Shown here piece by piece: positions 34,656 through 43,454 of a DNA stretch of 64,000 nucleotides (positions within the stretch are counted from its first letter, which is position 1; each line of letters opens with the position of its first letter). Under the pieces are notes generated by a model. It ran no database searches. It worked only from the letters and a program-made list of their open reading frames with translations, and was not told the DNA's origin. Origin of the DNA: Bradyrhizobium sp. CCGB01 (lineage in GTDB: Bacteria > Pseudomonadota > Alphaproteobacteria > Rhizobiales > Xanthobacteraceae); assembly GCF_024199795.1 (NCBI RefSeq), contig NZ_JANADK010000001.1, positions 2,542,001-2,606,000 of the forward strand, read 5' to 3'. The translations under genes were made by a program, and so were the position numbers.

Positions 34656-35530
34656 TCGTGCGTGGTCCACGCTCTTATCCCGCCATTCCTCTGTTCGATC
34701 GATCGCGGGACCATTCCTCCGTCCCGACCAACGCTAGCAGGGCCGACGCGCGCCGCGGCAGTCCAGGGCGGCCGCATGGCCGGCGCGAAGCGGCTTTGCC
34801 CTGGACGGGCGCGAGCACGACGGCATGCTTGGCTCGGCCGGGCTTGCGTATTTGGGCTGTCGTGTCGCTGCTGCTTGTTTTCGCTGCGTCGGACAGTGCT
34901 GCTCTAGCCGAGAGTGGATCAGTGTTAGCTCAAGCGGTTGCTCAGGCAAGCAACCCGTTTGCAGCTTTCGTCGACGAAGCCTCGAAGCGTTTTGCAATTC
35001 CGGTGAACTGGATCGGTTCGGTCATTAACGTCGAAAGCGCTAGAGACGTGCAGGCCAGATCGCCAAAGGGCGCAATGGGCCTGATGCAAATCATGCCGGC
35101 GACCTGGGCGGAACTTCGCGAGCGCTACAATCTCGGGAACGATCCCTACGACCCGCATGACAACATTCTAGCTGGCACGGCTTATCTGCGCGAACTGCTC
35201 GAGCGGTATGGGTCGCCTGGCGTGTTTGCCGCGTACAACGCGGGACCCTCCCGCTATGAAGAGCATCTCGCGGGTAGCCCTTTGCCGGATGAGACGCGAG
35301 CATACGTCGCAAAGCTTGCAAATCTGCTTGCCATCAAACTGCCGCCAATATGGACGTCCAGCGGACAGTCGTCAGCAGCTGCGACGCTATTCGTGACGCG
35401 ATCCGATCTAATGAAAACGCGCGATCGGTTGCAGGCGCTCATGCCGTCGAGCGGTGTCACGGCTGCAATCTCGGTGGGCGATGTTTCGCCCATGGTCCCC
35501 CGGCCTATTGGCGTGTTCGTCCCTCGATAG
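34652..35530 (+). CDS. Lytic transglycosylase of the transfer system
   Basis: A 292-residue protein with a Pro/Arg-rich N-terminus, a membrane helix or signal segment (IWAVVSLLLVFAASDSAALA, about residues 67-86), and an SLT domain at about 100-200: INVESARDVQARSPKGAMG with the catalytic Glu, LMQIMPATWAELRERY, GTAYLRELLERYG, and VFAAYNAGPSRYE. It cuts peptidoglycan to let the mating apparatus through the wall. The start is the GTG at 34652 overlapping the traF stop (GTGA); a second GTG at 34658 is possible. The C-terminal 90 residues have no known domain. Confidence 0.88.
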   Translation: MIVRGPRSYPAIPLFDRSRDHSSVPTNASRADARRGSPGRPHGRREAALPWTGASTTACLARPGLRIWAVVSLLLVFAASDSAALAESGSVLAQAVAQASNPFAAFVDEASKRFAIPVNWIGSVINVESARDVQARSPKGAMGLMQIMPATWAELRERYNLGNDPYDPHDNILAGTAYLRELLERYGSPGVFAAYNAGPSRYEEHLAGSPLPDETRAYVAKLANLLAIKLPPIWTSSGQSSAAATLFVTRSDLMKTRDRLQALMPSSGVTAAISVGDVSPMVPRPIGVFVPR

Positions 35531-35921
35531 GATTCGGCAGTATCTCAATGACCAAGTGTGCGGGTTCGCAAGCTTTGGTGTGCTTCACCAAGCAGGTGCC
35601 GCGTGCCGATGGCGTAGGGGCGATGCCTTCGGCCCGCGCTCTACTCGTCACTTCGCTCCTCACCGAGCCACCCTTCGGGTGTCTCGGCCCTTCGGGTAAG
35701 GATCGCTATCGCAAGCGCTCGGAAGCAGTGGGGGCTTCGCGAGCCGGCTGCCAAGTCGCGCCGGCTCTTTCGGGATCCGTCGACTGGGAGACCACGACGG
35801 CAGGACGGCTCTTCAAATCGTGCTTCGAGATACCGGTGCACGGGGATAACGCGGCCGTGGCCAAATCCGGAGCCTGGTGCAACGACTTGGAAGGTCGTTG
35901 CCACAAGGGAGAGCTCCGATG
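35531..35921. other. Gene-free stretch, 5' flank of the third IS110
   Basis: No supported gene. It has cccttcggg runs as elsewhere. A strong hairpin, GCAACGAC (35879-35886) with GTCGTTGC (35894-35901), stands 20 bases before the transposase start and could belong to a bridge RNA or the element's own leader. Confidence 0.5.
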
Positions 35922-36973
35922 AAACTGTACGTTGGATTGGACGTCGGCCTTGAAGAAACCAGCGTTTGCATCGTCGATAGCGAGGGTCTCACGGTCCGCG
36001 AAATTAAGGTCAGCACGGAGCCAGAGGCGATCCGCTCCGCTGTAGAGAACTACGCGGATCGCCTCGATAGGGTGGGAGTCGAGGCGTCATCGCTTGGTAT
36101 CTGGCTCTATCGCGAATTACAGGCAGCCGGGCTTCCGGTCATTGTCGTGGAAGCGCGCCATATGCGCGTTTCGCTGTCGACGATGCGCAACAAAACCGAC
36201 CGAAATGATGCGCGCGGCATCGCGCAGATGATGCGGTTGGGCTGGTACCGCGCCGTCCATGTCAAGAACATCGACATGCAAAAAATGCGCACGTTGTTGA
36301 CCAACCGAAAGCTGCTCAAGCGCAAATTGATCGACCTCGAGAACCATGTTCGGGGCGCGCTGCGGGCCTATGGATTGCTCGTCGGAGCGGTCGCCCGAGG
36401 GGCCTACGAAGCTCGGATCCGTGAGCTAATCGAGCACTGCGACCCAATTTTTGTGATGTCCATCCAGGTCATGCTGGATGTGCGCCGCGCGCTCCTCGAA
36501 GGCTACGATCGGCTGCATCGCGTGCTGCTGCAGGTGGTCCAGCATGATCCCGTTTGCCGCCGTCTGATGACGGTTCCGGGTGTCGGTCCGGTCGTCGCCT
36601 TGTCGTTCAAAGTTGGCGTTGATGACCCGCATCGATTCACCCGATCGCGCACGGTAGGTGCCCATTTTGGCCTGACGCCGAAGCGCCACCGTCGATCGAT
36701 TTTGAAGGCCGTATCAGCAAACAGGGCGATATCTCCGTGCGGGAGGCGCTCTGTGAGGCGGCTGCCAGCCTGCTGCTTCGGGTCAGAAAATGGTCGGCAC
36801 TGCGGGCGTGGGGCCTGCGAATTGCCAAGCGGTCGAGCATGCTGTGCGCGATTGCCGCGGTCGCGCGAAAGCTCGCGGGCATTCTCCACCGAATGTGGGT
36901 CAGCGAGACCGATTTCCACGTCGGATTTGGTGCCAAGGTCACGCAGCGGCTGCGCCTAAAGCCGGCGCAATAG
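35922..36973 (+). pseudogene. IS110-family transposase (copy 3), frameshifted
   Basis: The first frame gives MKLYVGLDVGLEETSVCIVD, NKTDRNDARGIAQMMRLGW, TVPGVGPVVALSFKV, and AHFGLTPKRH, and then loses the family pattern near 36690. From there the +1 frame continues it: SIDFEGRISKQGDISVREAL, LRAWGLRIAKRSSM, ARKLAGILHRMW, ending at 36973. Comparison with the intact copies (RRHQSG in copy 2) shows that a few bases encoding about QSG are missing, so a small deletion broke the gene. It sits between the lytic transglycosylase and relaxase genes and does not interrupt either. Confidence 0.85.
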
Positions 36974-37518
36974 CCACTGCGCAGGCGAGTCAGGAAGGCG
37001 CTGGGGTTACGCCCAGCATGTTGAGGAGGAACGAATTAGAGATCCGCGTGCGCGGTGAGCGTCCCCCTGGCGGGGCCGCGAAACGGGGAATGTCCGCTAT
37101 CTCTTGCCTGCTGCCGCCCTTCGGGGACGAGAGCGCAAAACTGCTTGGACAGCCCTGTTTACGAACATGATGAAGAGCATGCGACGGCCTAAGTGCTAAT
37201 CGCGAAGGAACGCATGGACCCCGCCTGGTGAATGCCACTGCAACGCGGTGTGGTGACGTTTGTGCGTCGTAGATGGAGGGAGGCAGCGATGCTTATTCTG
37301 CGAGGAGTCGATGAAAAGCCTAGGAATGAGTCGACTTTGCCCGCCCGATTAGGAAGGCGAGATAAAAGAGGCTCGCCGGTCGAACCGCAAGCCACTGGCA
37401 TGGCTTGGGTTCTGGCGTGCCAGCCGGTCGGGGCGCGTGCCGCGCCTTGCACTTTGAACAATGTAATCAAGGACTTTTTCGGCACTGTAGGCGTTCGTGC
37501 GCCGTTTGAGGGCTGACC
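36974..37518. other. Gene-free stretch upstream of the relaxase
   Basis: About 545 bases: first the 3' flank of the third IS110, then text with no gene I can support. An open frame of 76 codons from about 37289 has no recognised content. An origin of transfer is often just upstream of such relaxase genes, so oriT may be here, but I found no clear inverted repeat and nick-like motif. Confidence 0.45.
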
Positions 37519-39282
37519 ATGGCCGTTGGCGACAGCGATGTGCGTATTCGACCCGGGCCTATTCGCAGCACCCGCGCGCCCAAGCCGAAAAGCTTCATCA
37601 ACCAGGTGCTGCGTGCCGCTAAGAAAGCTGGCCATAGCTCGGGTCAGGCTGCGGCTGGCAAACGTGCCAGGGCCTATGGGCGTTCGACGTTTGGCCGCGG
37701 CAGGCTGGCGTTTAGCCACAGCAGATTGTTCAGCCCGACGCGGCGAGTTGTGGTGAAGGCCCGCGTTGTTCGCCACAAGGGACGGGCATTCCGCTCGGCG
37801 CCGCTAGCGGCCCATCTTTCATACTTGAAGCGCGACGGCGTCACCCGGAGCGGTGAGAGAGCTGAGATGTTCGACGCCGGCAGCGATCGGGCCGACGGCG
37901 CGGCTTTCGCGGAGCTGTGTCAGGACGATCGCCATCATTTCCGGTTCATCATCTCGCCCGAGGATGCCGGCGAGATGACAGACCTCAGAGCCTTCACGCG
38001 CGATCTCGCCCGGCAAATGGAGATCGATCTTGGCTCGCGTCTCGATTGGGTAGCCGTCGATCATTGGAATACCGACAACCCTCACGTCCATCTTCTCGTG
38101 CGGGGATTCGATGAGGAAGGCGCCGATCTCGTGATCTCCCGGGACTACATCAGCAGGGGCTTGCGTTCACGCGCTGAGGAATTGGTCGCGATAGAACTGG
38201 GTCCGAAGCCGGAGCATGAGATCCGCATTTCGCTGGAAAGGGAGGTCACGGCGGAGCGATGGACGCGGCTTGATCGCGAGATCCGATTGGCGGCCGACGA
38301 AACCGGCCACATTGATCTTCGTCCTGAGAGTTCTGGCAGCTCCGATCCCGAGATCCGGCGTCTGATGGTTGGCCGCCTCCAGCACCTGGATAAAATGGGC
38401 CTTGCGGCGTCAGCGGCGCCAGGAGAGTGGATGGTCGGGCTCGAGGCCGAGCATAGCTTGCGCGATCTCGGGATGCGCGGCGACATCATCAAGACCATGC
38501 ACCGCGCCTTCACCGGGCGTGGAGAAGAACGTGGTCTTTCCGATTACGTGATCGAGGGTGGGCCGCCGGCATCCCAGATCGTGGGACGGCTGGTTGATCG
38601 AGGACTGCACGACGAACTGACCGGCGAGGCCTATGCCGTAATCGATGGAACAGATGGACGCGCGCACCACGTCCGATTCCGCGGCATCGAGGCCTTTGAA
38701 CATGCTCCGCCGGTGGGTGGCATCGTCGAAGTCCGGCGCTTCGGTCAAAGCGGCGATCCGCAACCGACCGTGGTGCTCGCACCCCGTTCCGATCTTGATC
38801 TAGGAGATCAGATCACCGCGAAAGGCGCGACCTGGCTAGACCATCGGTTGGTCGAACGGGACCCGATGCCGCTTGCCATGGGAGGATTCGGCCGTGAGAC
38901 CCGCGACGCGATGGAAGCGCGTGCCGAGCATCTGGTTCAGAGAGGCCTGGCGCGCCGGCAAGGGCAACGCACCATCCTGCAGCGCGACCTATTGAATACG
39001 TTGCGCCGCCGCGAACTGGACGAGGCAGGAGCAAGGGTCTCAGCCGAGACTGGCTTGCCTCACGTCCGTGCGGCTTCGGGGGAACATGTGGCAGGCACGT
39101 ATCGCCAGCGGCTGCCCCTGGCGTCGGGGCGTTTTGCCATGATCGACAACGGGCTCGGCTTCCAGCTCGTGCCATGGTCGCGCGAGCTCGAGAAAAAGTT
39201 CGGCCAGCACGTCACGGGTGTCACGAAAGAAGGCGGTGGCATCGAATGGGGCTTTGGCCGCAAGCGCGATCTGGGCCTCTAG
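37519..39282 (+). CDS. Conjugative relaxase, VirD2-like/DUF3363
   Basis: A 587-residue relaxase. The N-terminal 90 residues are basic. The MOB domain spans about 100-200 with HLSYLKRDGVTRSG, HHFRFIISPEDA, and the metal-binding DNPHVHLLVRGFDEEGADL at about 183-200. The DUF3363 region follows (LGPKPEHEIRISLEREV, IDLRPE, RQRLPLASGRFAMIDNGLGF near the end). It nicks oriT and leads the strand into the mating channel. Its partner for coupling is traG, which starts 39 bases on. Full length, no fault. The catalytic Tyr was not assigned with certainty. Confidence 0.9.
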   Translation: MAVGDSDVRIRPGPIRSTRAPKPKSFINQVLRAAKKAGHSSGQAAAGKRARAYGRSTFGRGRLAFSHSRLFSPTRRVVVKARVVRHKGRAFRSAPLAAHLSYLKRDGVTRSGERAEMFDAGSDRADGAAFAELCQDDRHHFRFIISPEDAGEMTDLRAFTRDLARQMEIDLGSRLDWVAVDHWNTDNPHVHLLVRGFDEEGADLVISRDYISRGLRSRAEELVAIELGPKPEHEIRISLEREVTAERWTRLDREIRLAADETGHIDLRPESSGSSDPEIRRLMVGRLQHLDKMGLAASAAPGEWMVGLEAEHSLRDLGMRGDIIKTMHRAFTGRGEERGLSDYVIEGGPPASQIVGRLVDRGLHDELTGEAYAVIDGTDGRAHHVRFRGIEAFEHAPPVGGIVEVRRFGQSGDPQPTVVLAPRSDLDLGDQITAKGATWLDHRLVERDPMPLAMGGFGRETRDAMEARAEHLVQRGLARRQGQRTILQRDLLNTLRRRELDEAGARVSAETGLPHVRAASGEHVAGTYRQRLPLASGRFAMIDNGLGFQLVPWSRELEKKFGQHVTGVTKEGGGIEWGFGRKRDLGL

Positions 39283-39321
39283 CTTTGGTTGGTCAACTTC
39301 AGTAGCGCGAGGGGCGTTCGG

Positions 39322-41310
39322 ATGTCCGGGACCAAAATCTTATGGGGACAGGTCATCGTTGTCGGCCTGATCGTTTTGCTGGCGATCTGGGGAGCAACCG
39401 AGTGGACTGCCTGGCGGCTCGCTTACCAGCCCGAGCTTGGCCGTCCATGGTTCGAGCTGTGGGGTTGGAAATTCTACTACCCGCCGATCTTCTTCTGGTG
39501 GTGGTTTGTCTACGACGCTTATGCGCCTCAGGTCTTTGTCGAGGGTGCCTTCATTGCAGCGTCGGGCACCGTCGTTTCGATTGCGGCGGCGATCGGCATG
39601 TCGGTCTGGCGGGCCCGCGAGGCCAAGAACGTCGAGACCTATGGCTCGGCGCGTTGGGCCGGTCCGGAAGAGGTGAGAGCCGCCGGTCTTCTCGGCGCGG
39701 ACGGCGTGATGCTGGGCAAGCTCGACGATGACTATCTGCGCCATGACGGGCCGGAACATGTGTTGTGCTTTGCTCCCACCCGGTCCGGCAAAGGTGTCGG
39801 TTTGGTTGTCCCGTCGCTGCTGACATGGCCTGGCTCGGCCATCGTTCACGACATCAAGGGCGAGAACTGGCAATTGACTGCCGGTTTCCGCTCCCGTCAT
39901 GGGCGCGTCCTGTTGTTCGACCCGACCAATCCAAAGTCCTCAGCCTATAATCCGCTGCTCGAGGTCCGGCGCGGGGAGTGGGAGGTGCGAGACGTCCAGA
40001 ATGTGGCCGACGTCCTGGTTGATCCCGAAGGCTCACTCGACAAGCGGAACCATTGGGAAAAGACCAGTCATTCGCTCCTGGTGGGCGCCATCCTTCATGT
40101 CCTTTATGCCGAAGCAGACAAGACTTTGGCCGGCGTCGCGGCGTTCCTATCGGACCCGAAGCGGCCGATCGAGGCCACGTTGAAAGCGATGATGACAACG
40201 CCGCACCTCGGCGGAGAAGGTGCCCATCCCGTGGTCGCCTCCACCGCGCGTGAGTTGCTCAACAAGTCGGAGAATGAGCGCTCCGGCGTCCTGTCCACGG
40301 CGATGTCGTTCCTCGGACTTTACCGTGATCCCGTCGTGGCGCGGGTAACCCGCCAGTGCGACTGGCGTATAGCCGACCTGATTGCCGACGACAGGCCGAC
40401 GTCGCTCTACTTGGTGGTGCCGCCCTCCGATATTTCGAGGACCAAGCCGTTGATCCGCCTGGTGCTGAATCAGATCGGCCGCCGCCTGACCGAAGACTTG
40501 CACGCCAGCGATCGCCGGCACCGGGTTCTTATGATGCTTGACGAGTTCCCGGCACTCGGGCGTCTCGATTTTTTCGAGTCTGCGTTAGCCTTCATGGCGG
40601 GCTATGGAATCAAGAGCTTCCTGATCGCACAATCGCTGAATCAGATCGAGAAGGCCTACGGACCCAACAACGCGGTCCTCGATAATTGCCACGTCCGCGT
40701 CAGCTTCGCGACCAACGACGAGCGGACCGCAAAGCGGGTCTCAGACGCGCTGGGCACAGCGACCGAGATGCGGGCGATGAAGAACTATGCCGGGCACCGG
40801 CTGAACCCCTGGCTGGGGCACCTCATGGTCTCGCGGCAGGAGACCGCACGGCCGCTCCTGACGCCCGGTGAAGTCATGCAGCTTCCACCGCGAGACGAGA
40901 TCGTCATGGTGGCAGGGACACCTCCGGTTCGGGCGAAGAAGGTGCGCTATTTTGAGGATCAGCGGTTTATCGAGCGGGTCTTGCCGCCGCCAGATCCCGG
41001 GGTTTCCGGCCGATCACTGCGAACAGACGGATGGTCGACGCTTGGTGCGCCCAAGCCGGCGCCGTCTGCAACTGACAGGGTCGTGCAGGCAGGGGAAGAC
41101 ACTGCAAACGGCGGCCTTCGGCGTGAGCCCGAACTGCCTGATCACGTTGCGATCGTCAAGGAGACGGCCGAGCCGACGCCTGCAGAAGAATTTGCCGCTG
41201 TTCTTGACGATGACGAGGATGCGGTGCGCCAGTCGCGGCTTATGCGCCAGCAAATGCGCGGCGTCGCGCGCCAGGTCGCCATGGATCCGAACGACGGCAT
41301 GGAGCTTTGA
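39322..41310 (+). CDS. traG: TraG coupling protein (T4CP)
   Basis: A 662-residue VirD4/TraG-type ATPase. Two N-terminal membrane helices (VIVVGLIVLLAIWGATEW and a second near residue 75), Walker A PTRSGKGVGLVVPSL at about 151, Walker B MMLDEFPALGRLDFFE at about 403, and a typical QSLNQIEKAYGPNNAVLDNC segment. It links the relaxase-DNA complex to the mating channel. The start at 39322 (MSGTKILWGQ) has a gagggg ribosome site and gives the usual length. An acidic tail follows the ATPase domain. Confidence 0.93.
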   Translation: MSGTKILWGQVIVVGLIVLLAIWGATEWTAWRLAYQPELGRPWFELWGWKFYYPPIFFWWWFVYDAYAPQVFVEGAFIAASGTVVSIAAAIGMSVWRAREAKNVETYGSARWAGPEEVRAAGLLGADGVMLGKLDDDYLRHDGPEHVLCFAPTRSGKGVGLVVPSLLTWPGSAIVHDIKGENWQLTAGFRSRHGRVLLFDPTNPKSSAYNPLLEVRRGEWEVRDVQNVADVLVDPEGSLDKRNHWEKTSHSLLVGAILHVLYAEADKTLAGVAAFLSDPKRPIEATLKAMMTTPHLGGEGAHPVVASTARELLNKSENERSGVLSTAMSFLGLYRDPVVARVTRQCDWRIADLIADDRPTSLYLVVPPSDISRTKPLIRLVLNQIGRRLTEDLHASDRRHRVLMMLDEFPALGRLDFFESALAFMAGYGIKSFLIAQSLNQIEKAYGPNNAVLDNCHVRVSFATNDERTAKRVSDALGTATEMRAMKNYAGHRLNPWLGHLMVSRQETARPLLTPGEVMQLPPRDEIVMVAGTPPVRAKKVRYFEDQRFIERVLPPPDPGVSGRSLRTDGWSTLGAPKPAPSATDRVVQAGEDTANGGLRREPELPDHVAIVKETAEPTPAEEFAAVLDDDEDAVRQSRLMRQQMRGVARQVAMDPNDGMEL

Positions 41311-41316
41311 GGCACC

Positions 41317-41742
41317 ATGCGCGACAGAATGAACGTCTATTTTCCGCCCGAACTCCTTAAACAGATCTCGGATCTGGCCGATCGCAAGAACCTTTCCCGG
41401 TCGGCGATCGTGGAAGCCGCGGTTGCGTCCTTTCTCTCGCCGGACGGTGCGGACAGGCGGGAGGCAGCGTTTGCTCGTCGCCTGGACCGGCTGTCGCGCC
41501 AGATGCAGAGGCTTGAGCGCGACGTAGGTTTGACCGCGGAGACCCTGGCTCTCTTCATTCGTTTCTGGCTGACAATCACGCCACCATTGCCAAACGACGC
41601 GCAGACGGCGGCGCAGATCAAGGGCAGGGAGCGCTTTGAAGGATTTGTGGAAGCGCTCGGCCGCCGCTTGCAGAAGGGACAGAATTTCCTGCGCGAAATT
41701 CCGGACGATTCCGTGCGTATTGAGCCGGGCAGCGACGCTTGA
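41317..41742 (+). CDS. Ribbon-helix-helix (CopG-like) protein
   Basis: A 141-residue protein, six bases after traG. The N-terminal 50 residues are a ribbon-helix-helix domain: RMNVYFPPELLKQISDLADR, KNLSRSAIVEAAVASFL. A coiled-coil (RRLDRLSRQMQRLERDVGLTA) and a hydrophobic stretch follow. This gene is regularly placed between traG and trbB and probably regulates the trb operon or helps the relaxosome. The start is at the first ATG, 41317. Confidence 0.84.
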   Translation: MRDRMNVYFPPELLKQISDLADRKNLSRSAIVEAAVASFLSPDGADRREAAFARRLDRLSRQMQRLERDVGLTAETLALFIRFWLTITPPLPNDAQTAAQIKGRERFEGFVEALGRRLQKGQNFLREIPDDSVRIEPGSDA

Positions 41743-41887
41743 TTGAACGAACCTCCGCAAGCACTTCCTTTTCTACGCTGGCCTACGATCACGGCAAAGG
41801 CTTGTTGCGATAAGTCATCCGGTGCCTTTTCTATTCGTTCCCATGTGAGGGCGCCTTCTTGAGCGTTCTCATCGGGTGGGGACGACG

Positions 41888-42850
41888 GTGGCAATCAATT
41901 CCATTCAATCGGAAGCGAGTTCACGCGGCGCGCGCATGCTGCGCAGCGCGCTCGGTCCGGCGATTTCCGGCTACCTCGAGGATGAAACGATCATCGAGGT
42001 GATGCTCAACCCGGATGGCCGGCTGTGGATCGACCGGTTGTCAAATGGCCTGATCGATACCGGCGAAATCCTCTCCGCAGCTGATGGTGAGCGCATCGTT
42101 CGCCTGGTAGCGCATCACGTAGGCGCCGAGGTGCATGCCGGCGCGCCACGGGTTTCGGCCGAATTGCCTGGAACCGGGGAGCGCTTCGAAGGTCTCTTGC
42201 CTCCCGTCGTTGCCGCACCGGCCTTTGCCATCCGCAAGCCTGCAGTCGCTGTATTTACGCTCGACCACTACGTTGCCAAGGCGATCATAACCTCCGAGCA
42301 GGCCAGCGTCCTGAAGAACGCGGTCGCCGCACGGAAGAACATCCTCGTCGCCGGTGGGACATCGACCGGCAAGACGACATTGACGAATGCACTCCTGGCC
42401 GAGGTGGCAAAGAGTTCCGATCGAGTCGTCCTGATCGAAGACACACGCGAGCTTCAGTGCAAGGCACCCAACCTCGTAGCCTTGCGGACAAAAGATGGTG
42501 TGGCCACGCTATCGGACCTCGTCCGATCCTCGCTGCGGCTGCGTCCTGATCGCATTCCGATTGGCGAAGTTCGTGGCGCCGAAGCTCTCGATCTGCTCAA
42601 GGCGTGGGGTACAGGTCATCCGGGCGGCATCGGGACCATCCATGCCGGTACAGCGCTCGGTGCGCTACGGCGGCTCGAGCAACTCATCCAGGAAGCCGTT
42701 ATCACGGTCCCTCGTGCGCTGATCGCCGAGACAATCAACGTTGTCGCCGTGCTGGCGGGACGAGGCACTGACCGTCGACTCGCCGAACTCGCCCTCGTCA
42801 CAGGACTCGGAGCCGCAGGCGACTACAGCCTTTCACCAGCAGGAGACTGA
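41888..42850 (+). CDS. trbB: TrbB, conjugal transfer ATPase
   Basis: A 320-residue VirB11-like hexameric ATPase that powers pilus assembly and DNA transfer. Walker [17 protein letters not shown] at about 155-170, ASP-box-like [10 protein letters not shown], and Walker B/His-box region [25 protein letters not shown]. The first gene of the trb operon, 145 bases after the CopG-like gene. Two GTG starts are possible, 41876 and 41888; the second is preferred since ggtgggga lies at a proper distance before it. Confidence 0.9.
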   Translation: MAINSIQSEASSRGARMLRSALGPAISGYLEDETIIEVMLNPDGRLWIDRLSNGLIDTGEILSAADGERIVRLVAHHVGAEVHAGAPRVSAELPGTGERFEGLLPPVVAAPAFAIRKPAVAVFTLDHYVAKAIITSEQASVLKNAVAARKNILVAGGTSTGKTTLTNALLAEVAKSSDRVVLIEDTRELQCKAPNLVALRTKDGVATLSDLVRSSLRLRPDRIPIGEVRGAEALDLLKAWGTGHPGGIGTIHAGTALGALRRLEQLIQEAVITVPRALIAETINVVAVLAGRGTDRRLAELALVTGLGAAGDYSLSPAGD

Positions 42851-42851
42851 C

Positions 42852-43178
42852 ATGCATCCGCAATATCGCCTTCTTCGAGGAATCGCCCTTCTGGCAGCTT
42901 CCACTACGGTCATTCTGACCACAGCCCCGGCATGGGCCGCTGGCTCGAACATGCCGTGGGAGCAGCCGCTCAATCAGATTCTGCAATCGGTTGAGGGGCC
43001 GGTCGCCAAGATCATCGCGGTCATCATTATCGTCGTGACCGGGCTGACTCTTGCGTTCGGAGATTCGTCAGGCGGCTTCCGCAGGCTGATCCAGATCGTG
43101 TTTGGTCTGTCGATCGCGTTTGCCGCCTCGAGCTTCTTCCTTTCATTTTTCTCATTCGGCGGCGGCGTGGTGATCTGA
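42852..43178 (+). CDS. trbC: TrbC, pilin
   Basis: A 108-residue pilin precursor. It has a signal peptide ending APAWAAG, followed by two membrane helices (AKIIAVIIIVVTGLTLAFG and VFGLSIAFAASSFFLSFF). In RP4-type systems TraF cuts and cyclises TrbC to form the pilus. It starts one base after the trbB stop and its stop overlaps the trbD start. Confidence 0.92.
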   Translation: MHPQYRLLRGIALLAASTTVILTTAPAWAAGSNMPWEQPLNQILQSVEGPVAKIIAVIIIVVTGLTLAFGDSSGGFRRLIQIVFGLSIAFAASSFFLSFFSFGGGVVI

Positions 43179-43441
43179 TGGACGAACCGGTCGCAGGTTT
43201 TGTCGTGCCTGTTCATCGCGCGCTTACCGAGCCGATCCTGATGGGTGGCGCGCCGCGGTCGGTCGCAATCGTCAACGGCACCCTTGCAGCAGCGCTTGGG
43301 CTTGGACTGCGGCTCTGGATCGCGGGTCTCGTCCTCTGGTTCATCGGTCACATGGCAGCCGTCTGGGCCGCCAAGCGCGATCCAGCCTTCGTCGATGTCG
43401 TGCGCAGACATCTGCGTATTCCCGGCCATCTCAACACATGA
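43178..43441 (+). CDS. trbD: TrbD
   Basis: An 87-residue VirB3-like inner-membrane protein: VPVHRALTEPILMGGAPRSV followed by a membrane hairpin (GTLAAALGLGLRLWIAGLVLW) and the HMAAVWAAKRDPAFVDVV motif. It works with TrbE at the inner membrane. Overlaps trbC by one base (TGATG junction). Confidence 0.93.
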   Translation: MDEPVAGFVVPVHRALTEPILMGGAPRSVAIVNGTLAAALGLGLRLWIAGLVLWFIGHMAAVWAAKRDPAFVDVVRRHLRIPGHLNT

Positions 43442-43454
43442 GCTCACCGTCTTG

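Noticed and set aside
36974..37518. oriT upstream of the relaxase
   Set aside because: Position is right, but I saw no clear inverted repeat with a nick-like motif, so I do not call it.
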